This document shows, piece by piece, positions 25,891 through 33,345 of a DNA stretch of 46,439 nucleotides. The DNA comes from Clostridium sp. C2-6-12 (lineage in GTDB: Bacteria; Bacillota; Clostridia; Clostridiales; Clostridiaceae). The notes beneath the pieces are model-generated. The model saw nothing but the letters and a program-made list of their open reading frames with translations. It did not search any database and was not told where the DNA came from. The position numbers were made by a program, and so were the translations under genes. Each line of letters begins with the position of its first letter. Within the stretch, counting starts at the first letter, position 1. The stretch covers positions 19,024 through 65,462 of the forward strand of contig NZ_JAABNP010000034.1 of the NCBI RefSeq assembly GCF_009928485.1, in the 5' to 3' direction.

Positions 25891-26160
25891 TTATCTATCG
25901 TGATTAGGATTGCTATTAACTTTATTAATAGCCTTTGTAACTTCTACTATTATATCTGTTTCAACCTGCTGTTTAGTACTTTCTAGTTTAGCCATAATTT
26001 TCCCCAATGGAGTTGCTACATAATATGGTTTTAAATTGTTAAGTGCTAATGAAAAAATATCCCTTTTGCACTTATCACACTTACATCCATCAACTTTTTC
26101 CAACAAAATCTCCATATACTCATTTACCCAAATCTCCATATAATTAATAACATCATACAT
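25891..26160 (-). CDS. comFB: ComFB family protein
   Basis: 89 aa. It matches late-competence protein ComFB: MEIWVNEYMEILLEKV, then a Cys cluster C26-x-C28-x2-C31, and LNNLKPYYVATPLG, all in family order. B. subtilis ComFB is encoded in the comF operon, but no comFA or comFC lies here. Cyanobacterial ComFB-domain proteins have been reported as c-di-GMP (c-di-NMP) receptors, which would fit the two c-di-GMP enzymes in this window. The ribosome site is GGGGAGAG, 8 nt before ATG. Monocistronic. Confidence 0.88.
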   Translation of the reverse strand: MYDVINYMEIWVNEYMEILLEKVDGCKCDKCKRDIFSLALNNLKPYYVATPLGKIMAKLESTKQQVETDIIVEVTKAINKVNSNPNHDR

Positions 26161-26409
26161 TATTATTTCTCTCCCCTTGCTAAAACCTAAACTTATCCTT
26201 TAACTTCCATATAAACATAATTATATAAAAATTTCTACAATTTATTCAAAACATAAATCTATTTTACTATAATTTACCCTTAATAAAAAGCTTTTTTTAT
26301 TATATAAAACTATCTTATATCTTTATATTATTTTTCTTTTGACGAATTTTAATTGGATTAAGATTATCAAACATATACATATAACATAAAATCAATAAAA
26401 ATTACATTT
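26161..26409. other. Intergenic region, nothing clear
   Basis: An AT-rich gap between two minus-strand genes. A near palindrome TAATAAAAAG/CTTTTTTTATTA at 26281-26302 could terminate the CCA-adding enzyme transcript. The comFB promoter lies upstream of that gene and not here. Confidence 0.3.
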
Positions 26410-27735
26410 TCACCTTTGTTTTGCTAATTTCATTAATTGTTCTTTATTATTTAAATCTGGATTCTCTATAACTTTATCTAATAAGTAATTTAGTATTTCT
26501 CCGATTTCTTTTCCTCTATTAAACCCTAACTCTATAAGTTCCTTTCCATTAATATTTAAGTCTTTTAAATCAAAACACTCATTTTGTTCTAAAATTAAGT
26601 CCAGCTTACTTTCAATATTTATCATATTTAATAATCGTTCTTTTGCATAAATTGGATTTTGAGCTAATATATCTGATTTTTGAACTTTAATTAAATCTCT
26701 AAAAGCTTCCTCACCTATTTTATTTAAAAGCTTTTTTACTGATAATTTACTTTTTAATGTACAATCGTGATATTGTATTAAAATTAAAACCTTATTTATA
26801 GTTACATTATCATATTTCAATTCTTTTAAAATGCTTTTTGCCAGCTCTATTGATTCTTTTGAGTGATTATAGTAATGGGAAATTCCTTTATCATCTGTAG
26901 TTTTTGTTTTAACTTTCCCAAAATCGTGCAAAAGCATGGTTAATCTTAAATGTAGCTTTTTTTCTATAGCTTCTGTTGCTTTTAAAGTATGATTATATAA
27001 ATCGTAAATATGATATGAATTGTTTTGATTAAAATCATAAATACTTCTTATCTCTGGAATTATTATTTCTAGAATTCCACAATCTTTTAGTATATCTATT
27101 TTTCTAGGATTATTTATAAGTATTTTATTTAATTCATCTCTTATTCTTTCTTTAGATATATCTTTAATATTATTTCTTAGTAATTCTATTGCACTTAACA
27201 GCTCTGTATCAATATTAAAATCTAATTGTGCTGAAAATCTTACTGCTCTAAGCATCCTCAATGCATCTTCTTTAAATCTTTCTTCCGGAATACCTACTGT
27301 TTTTATTATTTTATCTTTTAAATCACTTAATCCATTAAAATAATCAACTAAACCCGTTTGCTCATTAAATGCCATTGCATTAATAGTGAAATCTCTTCTT
27401 GCTAAATCTTCCTTTAATGAACTTACGAATTTTACTTCCTTTGGGTGCCTATTATCTTCATACTCACCATCTGTTCTATAAGTTGTTACTTCATATCCCT
27501 CATTATTTATTAGTACTGTTACAGTACCATGTTTGAGTCCAGTTAAAATAACTTTCTCAAACAAATTTATTACTTCTTCTGGTTTTGCTTTGGTAGTTAT
27601 GTCCCAATCTTTAGGCTGCTTATTTAAAATACTATCCCTTACACACCCTCCAACTATATATGCTTCATGCCCATTATTTATTAATGTATCTAAAATAAAT
27701 TTAACCTCAAGAGGAATAATAATATTCATATTCAT
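26410..27735 (-). CDS. cca: CCA tRNA nucleotidyltransferase
   Basis: 441 aa. It adds or repairs the 3' CCA end of tRNAs. The start at 27735 has AAGGAG 9 nt upstream; the ATG three codons earlier is too close. The nucleotidyltransferase core shows G29-G-C-V-R-D and the metal-binding D43-W-D45. LARRDFTINAMAFN is the class II motif. An HD domain follows (LLHDFGKVKTKT, HSKES), as in the multi-domain Firmicute enzymes. Single gene. Confidence 0.94.
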   Translation of the reverse strand: MNMNIIIPLEVKFILDTLINNGHEAYIVGGCVRDSILNKQPKDWDITTKAKPEEVINLFEKVILTGLKHGTVTVLINNEGYEVTTYRTDGEYEDNRHPKEVKFVSSLKEDLARRDFTINAMAFNEQTGLVDYFNGLSDLKDKIIKTVGIPEERFKEDALRMLRAVRFSAQLDFNIDTELLSAIELLRNNIKDISKERIRDELNKILINNPRKIDILKDCGILEIIIPEIRSIYDFNQNNSYHIYDLYNHTLKATEAIEKKLHLRLTMLLHDFGKVKTKTTDDKGISHYYNHSKESIELAKSILKELKYDNVTINKVLILIQYHDCTLKSKLSVKKLLNKIGEEAFRDLIKVQKSDILAQNPIYAKERLLNMINIESKLDLILEQNECFDLKDLNINGKELIELGFNRGKEIGEILNYLLDKVIENPDLNNKEQLMKLAKQR

Positions 27736-27758
27736 TGCATCCATCTCCTTGCATACTT

Positions 27759-27807
27759 AAGAAAATGAGCTGTTCCCACAGAGTACTGGAGAGCAGCTCA
27801 TTTTCTT
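27759..27807 (-). terminator. Strong terminator of the RpiR gene
   Basis: AAGAAAATGAGCTG pairs perfectly (14 bp) with CAGCTCATTTTCTT. It lies between the RpiR gene's end and the cca start. Confidence 0.9.
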
Positions 27808-27865
27808 ATAACATATTCTTAGTATAAGGTTATCCACTATTAATTTATGTATTCATTGTCATACT

Positions 27866-28762
27866 TTAATCATCTGATACATTTCTATTATTTATGGAAT
27901 ACACATTATAAGTTTGCCATATCTTTTCTAAGTTTCCAAACACATCAGAAATACTTTCCTTTTCCCTCATTCCAACAGCAATAATCAAAGCATTTATTAC
28001 TGATAATGGCGCAACTAATGAATCTACAAATGATGCCATATTACTTTGAGCTATTAATGTATAATCCGCTTTGGATGCTAAAGGAGATAGTAAACTATCT
28101 GTAAGTGCAACTACCTTAGCACCTCTATCTCTAGCAAATTCTAAAGCATCTATTGTCTTAGCCGCATATCTTGGGAATCCAATTCCAATAACTAAGTCAC
28201 CATCTCCTACATTAATCATTTGCTCAAAAACATCCGAAATTCCATAGCTTACAATTTTTACGTTTTGTAATATTATGTTTAAATAAAACCCTAAGAATTC
28301 TGCAATAGCCGTAGAACTTCTAAGTCCAATTATATAGATTCTTTGAGCTTCAAATATATTCTTAACAACTTCTTCAAAAGTATTTTGATTTATTTTTTCT
28401 AATGTAGCTCTAATATTTTCCATATCTGCTTTAAGAACGCCTTTTAATGCATCTCCATCTGAAAAATAATCATTTCTAAGTTCTAACCTTTGAACTGTAG
28501 TAAGCTTATTTTTTATAAGTTCCTGCAATGCCTTTTGAAGCTTAGGATATCCTGAAAATCCAAGCTCAATTGCAAATCTTACAACTGTTGACTCTGATAC
28601 TCCAACTGATGTACCAAGTTTAGCAGCTGTCATAAATGCAGCCTTATCATAATATTTTAAAATGTATTCAGCTATTAATTTTTGCCCCTTACTTAATCTT
28701 ATAAATTTTCCTTGAATTAATCTCATTAAATCTTTACTATTTTCATTATTTAATTCATCCAT
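27866..28762 (-). CDS. RpiR/MurR family transcriptional regulator with SIS domain
   Basis: 298 aa. The start at 28762 follows GGGAAGG, 8 nt upstream; a frame open 17 codons further has no site. The N-terminal helix-turn-helix (FMTAAKLGTSVGVSESTVVRFA) binds DNA. The C-terminal SIS domain (IIGLRSSTAIAEFLG, VIGIGFPRYAAKTI) binds a phosphosugar ligand. The regulator usually controls adjacent amino-sugar or sugar genes, but none adjoins, so the target and ligand are open. Confidence 0.92.
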   Translation of the reverse strand: MDELNNENSKDLMRLIQGKFIRLSKGQKLIAEYILKYYDKAAFMTAAKLGTSVGVSESTVVRFAIELGFSGYPKLQKALQELIKNKLTTVQRLELRNDYFSDGDALKGVLKADMENIRATLEKINQNTFEEVVKNIFEAQRIYIIGLRSSTAIAEFLGFYLNIILQNVKIVSYGISDVFEQMINVGDGDLVIGIGFPRYAAKTIDALEFARDRGAKVVALTDSLLSPLASKADYTLIAQSNMASFVDSLVAPLSVINALIIAVGMREKESISDVFGNLEKIWQTYNVYSINNRNVSDD

Positions 28763-28921
28763 ATTTTGCCTTCCCACTATCAATTTTGAATAATATCTAC
28801 TTAATTCTATCATCTTATTTAAAATTGTACAATAAATAAGTGATTTTGGGAACTAAATATTAAAAATTTGCAGGATTTCTTTTTCTTACCTTCAGTATAT
28901 AATAGTTACTATCACATAAAT

Positions 28922-29632
28922 TTATAATGTATTAATATAATTTATTTCTTCATCATTTAATTCTCTATATTCTCCTCTTTTTAAATATCCTAGTTTTATT
29001 TCTCCAATAGCTATTCTCTTTAAAGACAACACCTCATGATTTAGTACAGCGCACATCTTTCTAATCTGTCTATTTTTACCCTCATGAATACCAATTTCTA
29101 TAGTTGATACTTTTTTATCATAACTTATAACTTTAAGTTCAGCTGGTGCAGTTATATATCCTCCAATATCTATTCCAATTTCAAACTTTTTAATATCCTT
29201 TTCGGTTATTTCACCTTTAACTACTGCTATATATTTTTTAATTATTTCTACTCTTGGATGAATTATTTTATTATATATTTCACCATCATTAGTTAACAGT
29301 AATAAACCAGAACTATCATAATCCAGCCTTCCAATTGGATATATTCTTTCTTCCACCTTAACAATATCTAAAATAGTCTTTCTATCCTTTTCATCTTTTA
29401 CAGAACTTATGTATCCTTCAGGTTTATTAAGCATTATATACACTTTTTTTTCTTCCTTACTTATTATCTTTCCCTCATATTCTACTTTATCTTTTGACGG
29501 ATCTATCTTTATTCCAACTTCGTTAACTAATACTCCATTTACCTTGACTTTTCCAGCAAGTATTATTTCTTCACATTTTCTCCTTGAGGCAACACCACAA
29601 CTTGCCATATATTTTTGTAATCTTTCTTCCAT
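28922..29632 (-). CDS. rluB: RluB-family rRNA pseudouridine synthase
   Basis: 236 aa. The start at 29632 has GGAG about 11 nt upstream; a GTG four codons earlier overlaps that site. An S4 domain (RLQKYMASCGVASRRKCEEI) is followed by the catalytic domain, with the active Asp in GRLDYDSSGLLLLTNDG and the late GKNRQIRKM motif. RluB modifies 23S rRNA helix 89 in E. coli. In many clostridia this gene sits near scpAB; here it does not. Confidence 0.91.
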   Translation of the reverse strand: MEERLQKYMASCGVASRRKCEEIILAGKVKVNGVLVNEVGIKIDPSKDKVEYEGKIISKEEKKVYIMLNKPEGYISSVKDEKDRKTILDIVKVEERIYPIGRLDYDSSGLLLLTNDGEIYNKIIHPRVEIIKKYIAVVKGEITEKDIKKFEIGIDIGGYITAPAELKVISYDKKVSTIEIGIHEGKNRQIRKMCAVLNHEVLSLKRIAIGEIKLGYLKRGEYRELNDEEINYINTL

Positions 29633-29724
29633 ATATCTTTTCACTCCATAACTTGGTTTTTCTATTTCCTCTTTTGCTATTTTAAATTATATCTTTTTCA
29701 GCTATATATTACAACTTCTATAGA

Positions 29725-29758
29725 AATAATAGAAACGCAAAAATGCGTTTCTATTATC
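29725..29758. terminator. Terminator of the Cys/Gly-rich gene
   Basis: AATAATAGAAACGC pairs perfectly with GCGTTTCTATTATT/C across a 6-nt loop. It lies about 45 nt after the stop codon. Confidence 0.85.
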
Positions 29759-29804
29759 TAAAATTAAGGATAACTTTAGATTTTACACCTTAATATTAAT
29801 TAAA

Positions 29805-30053
29805 TTACCAGAAAAATCCTCCATTACCAAAACCGCAGCCACCGCCGCAACCACCGCCAAAGAATAAAAATATTAAAATCCAAATCCAGCTTCCGCCGAA
29901 TCCTCCGCAACCACCACCGAATCCATTTCCAAATCCTCCGCCGAATCCTCCGCAACCATTATTGCAGCAACTATTAATATTACTACAGCAATTGTTATTG
30001 CAACAAGGAGTACATCTACAGCAGCAGCAACAATCATTTGAATGTTTAGACAT
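29805..30053 (-). CDS. Small Cys/Gly-rich protein with one hydrophobic segment
   Basis: 82 aa. The start at 30053 has AGGAG 9 nt upstream (an ATG three codons earlier overlaps the site). It holds 16 cysteines: a run of five (CCCCC), then RC, four CC pairs, and single Cys within Gly-rich repeats. Glycine dominates residues 34-57 and 67-80, around a hydrophobic WIWILIFLFF core. It resembles small Gly-rich spore-coat or YjcZ-like proteins in composition only; I cannot name a family. It may be a cross-linked structural protein or a metal binder. Has its own terminator. Confidence 0.8.
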   Translation of the reverse strand: MSKHSNDCCCCCRCTPCCNNNCCSNINSCCNNGCGGFGGGFGNGFGGGCGGFGGSWIWILIFLFFGGGCGGGCGFGNGGFFW

Positions 30054-30152
30054 GTTTATCATCTCCTATTCTTTTGTTAATATATATTATTCCATTTTCT
30101 TATTTTTGGTTCTTTAAGACTAAAAAAAGTCTGCTTATTTTAAAGCAAATAA

Positions 30153-30202
30153 AAAACCATGGATGAAATAATTAATCAACTTAACATTTCACCATAGTTT
30201 TA
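30153..30202 (-). terminator. Terminator of the YtrA-type ABC operon
   Basis: AAAACCATGGATGAAAT pairs imperfectly with ATTTCACCATAGTTTT, followed on the minus strand by T-rich sequence. It lies 80 nt after the last operon gene and is another ACCAT/ATGGT type. Confidence 0.75.
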
Positions 30203-30281
30203 ATCATTTATTTAATATATAATTGCATTTTATTCATAAGTTGTCCAATATCAAAGCGCATTTAGTACTTTAAATTAAAAT

Positions 30282-31334
30282 TTATACTACTGACCTTAAT
30301 ACTTTCTTTATTATCTTATATGATATTCCTCCTACAACTGTTATACACAACAAATCTAAACTTAATGCTTTAAACAAATTTGTGCCAGACAAAGGTAAAT
30401 AATCCCCTCCATTTATAAACTGCATGTTTCTTATGAAATCTGATACTAAAAATAAAGATCCAAGTGATCCAATAGCTAAACATATTAAAATTACTATGAT
30501 GTTTTCATTAACTTTAGATGAAAATATCTTATTACAACATTCTAATCTATATCTTTTTTGTACAATATTATAAATAATAAGCATTATGGCTATTAAACAT
30601 AAAGCAAATACTATTTCAAAGAATAATTCTCTAAGTCTTATTTCTCTACTAGTTACTTTATTCAGCAGAACATTAACATTATACTTAGGAATTTCATCCT
30701 CCACGTAATTAACCATATATCTATTATCTATTCCTGTATAATCTAGTATTTTAGATACTTTTGTTACAATTAATAAAATTGACCCAGGCATTACAAAAAT
30801 CATACTAGCAAAACCTACTACTGTATTTGAAAACAATAAATCAACAGTAAGCATAAATAATATACCTACAGCACCTATTAAAATTATTTTTGCAACCTCT
30901 ATAAAAATAATATACCAATATCCATCGACAATTGATAATAGTTGTTTATTCCCTAAATATGCCATTAGCGCTATATAAAGATACATTAAAACAAAAGGCA
31001 TTAGAGTTACAAAAATGCACATAAGCTCATTATATTTAATCTGCTTTTTTGTATAAGGTCCACTTGCCAAAAACATGGCAGCATTTCTCTTATTAATTCC
31101 TTGTGCAATAAAATATATAGCTACGAATATAATTCCTAATCCCAAATATTTGTCTAAATTAGTTGTAGCAAAATCATTTACAAAGGAATCTGATATTCTA
31201 AATTTTACTTGATTAATTTCACTTCTAATAATTTCATCTGCTATAAAGCCCCATGCTATTAATCCAATGATTATAGGTACTTTAGCAGAATTAAACCAAT
31301 TATAAATCAATCCCTTATTTAAATACTTCTTCAT
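30282..31334 (-). CDS. ABC transporter permease (ABC-2 type, YtrC/D-like)
   Basis: 350 aa, eight or so predicted membrane helices. The start at 31334 has GGGAGG 6 nt upstream, lying inside the end of the ATPase gene, with which it overlaps by 20 nt. The sequence has no strong family motif but the helices, an extracytoplasmic loop (about residues 180-235) and the neighbouring ATPase fit an ABC-2 permease. It is the last gene of the operon. Substrate unknown; YtrA-type transporters respond to cell-wall antibiotics in Bacillus. Confidence 0.85.
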   Translation of the reverse strand: MKKYLNKGLIYNWFNSAKVPIIIGLIAWGFIADEIIRSEINQVKFRISDSFVNDFATTNLDKYLGLGIIFVAIYFIAQGINKRNAAMFLASGPYTKKQIKYNELMCIFVTLMPFVLMYLYIALMAYLGNKQLLSIVDGYWYIIFIEVAKIILIGAVGILFMLTVDLLFSNTVVGFASMIFVMPGSILLIVTKVSKILDYTGIDNRYMVNYVEDEIPKYNVNVLLNKVTSREIRLRELFFEIVFALCLIAIMLIIYNIVQKRYRLECCNKIFSSKVNENIIVILICLAIGSLGSLFLVSDFIRNMQFINGGDYLPLSGTNLFKALSLDLLCITVVGGISYKIIKKVLRSVV

Positions 31335-32211
31335 TTTCATCCTCCCTATCAACCTTATAGATAAAGATATCTTCTAAGCTAAGATCAATTTCTTCAATAA
31401 ATAAAGGCTTGAATTTATTAAGATTGTTAATAAATTCTTCATCATAATCATCAGTTATTATAGTAAAAACTCTACCAACTTTACTTATTTTAAAAATTCC
31501 TTTTAAATCTAAGTCTTCTTCATAAACTGGTTCATCAAAGGCAACTTGTATTTTTTTTATTTTATTTTTCATATTTTCTACTGAATTTTCATATGAAATT
31601 GTACCTTTATCCAAAATAGCAACATCGTCACAAATTCTTTCAAGTTCTCCTAAATGATGTGAACTAATTATTATAGTAATATTATTTTCAAATACTTCAT
31701 CTACCAAAATATTAAGAAGTTTATTTTTTAGTATTGCATCTAATCCTGAAGTCGGCTCATCTAATACTAAATACTCTGCATGAATTGAAAAAGCAAGCAT
31801 TATTGATAGTCTCATCTTCATGCCCTTAGAAAGTTGAAATATAAATCTATTTGTAGGAATCTTAAAAATCTTATTTAATTCATTAAATTTTTCCTCATCA
31901 AAATCCGTATAAGAGTATTTATAATATTTAATTATTTCACTTACTTTAAAATTAGTATGCATTATATTTTCATCTGCTACATATCCTATTTTATTTTTTA
32001 CTTTAGGATTATCATAAACAATTTCTCCATTATAACTAACACTTCCAAAGGTAGGATTGTAAATACCCGTCAAACATCTCATTAAAGTGGTTTTTCCCAC
32101 ACCATTAGGTCCTATGATACCAAATATTTTTCCTTTCCCTATTTTTAAATTTACATCTTTTAAAATTTCTTTTCCATCTATTTCAAAAGATAAATTATTT
32201 ACTTCTATCAT
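31315..32211 (-). CDS. ABC transporter ATP-binding protein
   Basis: 298 aa. Walker A G34-P-N-G-V-G-K-T-T42, signature L127-S-K-G-M131, Walker B with D151-E152 and a late H-motif (SSHHLGEL) are all intact. A C-terminal extension of about 85 residues is typical of exporter ATPases of the YtrB/EcsA type. It overlaps the GntR gene by 17 nt and the permease by 20 nt, so all are translationally coupled. Ribosome site GAAGG lies close to the ATG. Confidence 0.93.
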   Translation of the reverse strand: MIEVNNLSFEIDGKEILKDVNLKIGKGKIFGIIGPNGVGKTTLMRCLTGIYNPTFGSVSYNGEIVYDNPKVKNKIGYVADENIMHTNFKVSEIIKYYKYSYTDFDEEKFNELNKIFKIPTNRFIFQLSKGMKMRLSIMLAFSIHAEYLVLDEPTSGLDAILKNKLLNILVDEVFENNITIIISSHHLGELERICDDVAILDKGTISYENSVENMKNKIKKIQVAFDEPVYEEDLDLKGIFKISKVGRVFTIITDDYDEEFINNLNKFKPLFIEEIDLSLEDIFIYKVDREDENEEVFK

Positions 32212-32593
32212 TATCCTTCACCCCTAGTTCAGAGAATATCTGAAGTGCTAATTTCATAAACTCTTCCTTGTCAATCCCACTATAATTAGCTTCGAGAATT
32301 AGCTTTTTTAATTCATCTTTCATATATTCCATTTTTTTCTCATCTACTTTCCCCTCAAAATTATGTGTTATATAAGTTCCTTTCCCCCTTAAGGTTTCAA
32401 TTATTCCTTCACGCTCTAACTCACCATAAGCTTTGCTGATAGTATTAGGGTTTATTGTAAGTATAGAAGACATTTCCCTAACAGAAGGTAATTTTTCACC
32501 TGCTTTTAAAGCTCCTTTTAATATAAGCTCCTTAACTCCAAGTTCTATTTGTTCATAAATAGGAGTACTGCTCCTAGGATCAATCCTAAGCAT
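32195..32593 (-). CDS. GntR family regulator, YtrA subfamily
   Basis: 132 aa, too short to carry an effector domain, as in the YtrA subfamily. A winged-helix DNA-binding domain covers about 1-75 (PIYEQIELGVKELI, NPNTISKAYGELEREGII), followed by a short helical dimerisation tail. It sits between the anchor protein and the ABC genes and overlaps both neighbours. The operator at 33143-33167 matches the YtrA consensus, so autorepression of this operon is likely. The inducer is unknown. Confidence 0.93.
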   Translation of the reverse strand: MLRIDPRSSTPIYEQIELGVKELILKGALKAGEKLPSVREMSSILTINPNTISKAYGELEREGIIETLRGKGTYITHNFEGKVDEKKMEYMKDELKKLILEANYSGIDKEEFMKLALQIFSELGVKDNDRSK

Positions 32594-33119
32594 CTTTGTT
32601 TTCCTCTACATTCCTTAGTTCCAATAAATAATCAATCACTAAACCTTCACCTTCATCTACAAGTACTAAATCAACATCAAGTTTTCTCGGATCACTAAAG
32701 ACCCTTTTTCCGTTTTCTATGTGCGAGTACCATGCTTTAGCTTTAATTCTAACTGGCTCTTCTCTTGTTATTTCTCTTCGTTTAGTAAACTGATTTCTAT
32801 GCTTATTATACCCATTTAAAAGTTCTTGTTTATCCTCATCCTTTAATTCTTCTACATTTAATATTTCTATTTTTCCATAATCAAGTTTTGAATCTGTCAA
32901 TCTTTTTCTTTCAGAAATACATTCCATCAGTTCATCAGTTTCTTTATAGGCAAATTTTTCATCGTAGGTTTTTAATGGTTTATTATCTAATTGCTGAAGC
33001 ACTTCATTAACTGTTTCAAAATGCTTTTGCTTTTTATACACTCTTTCATCATTCATACTAAGCAATCCAGTTATCACAATAAAAAAACCTAGTATAACTA
33101 TAATTGTTGACTTTTTCAT
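32586..33119 (-). CDS. Membrane-anchored hypothetical protein, first gene of the YtrA-type operon
   Basis: 177 aa. The start at 33119 has GGAGG 7 nt upstream; an ATG two codons earlier is nearer the site. One N-terminal helix (about 3-20, STIIVILGFFIVITGLL) anchors it, the remainder being charged and soluble, with DYLLELRNVEE at the end. I recognise no domain; a KAKAWYSHIENGKRV segment is the only distinctive motif. It is the first gene of the operon and overlaps the regulator gene by 8 nt, so it probably works with the transporter on the outer face. Confidence 0.75.
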   Translation of the reverse strand: MKKSTIIVILGFFIVITGLLSMNDERVYKKQKHFETVNEVLQQLDNKPLKTYDEKFAYKETDELMECISERKRLTDSKLDYGKIEILNVEELKDEDKQELLNGYNKHRNQFTKRREITREEPVRIKAKAWYSHIENGKRVFSDPRKLDVDLVLVDEGEGLVIDYLLELRNVEENKDA

Positions 33120-33142
33120 AATCATTCCTCCAATCTGTATGA

Positions 33143-33199
33143 TGTGTACTACTTCAATTAATACACTTAAATTATATATAGAAACATCTCTATAATCAA
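33143..33199 (-). promoter_or_regulatory. Operon promoter with YtrA-type operator
   Basis: On the minus strand TTGATT (33194-33199) and TATAAT (33171-33176) are spaced by 17 nt. Just downstream is an inverted repeat AGTGTA-N13-TACACA at 33143-33167, which matches the AGTGTA-N13-TACACT operator known to me for B. subtilis YtrA, except the last base. The repeat overlaps the predicted start of transcription (about 33164), so bound regulator would block initiation. The first gene starts 24 nt further on. Confidence 0.8.
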
Positions 33200-33267
33200 G
33201 TATATCTTCTTTAGTATTTCTTAATATTTCCTTAAAACTTTTCTGATAAAAATTAATATATAGTTCT

Positions 33268-33315
33268 CAAAAAAATAATGGATAATGGAATTACTTCATT
33301 AATCCCACTATCCAT
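33268..33315 (-). terminator. Terminator of the YjeM-like permease gene
   Basis: On the minus strand ATGGATAGTGGGATTA pairs with TAATTCCATTATCCAT (two mismatches), followed by a run of T. Confidence 0.85.
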
Positions 33316-33345
33316 TTTAATTTCAAAAACTTCTTATAATATTTA

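Noticed and set aside
29805..32211. Bacteriocin or RiPP system made of the Cys/Gly-rich peptide and the ABC operon
   Set aside because: They are separate transcription units with a terminator between them, no modification enzyme is present, and the ABC operon has the YtrA-type layout.
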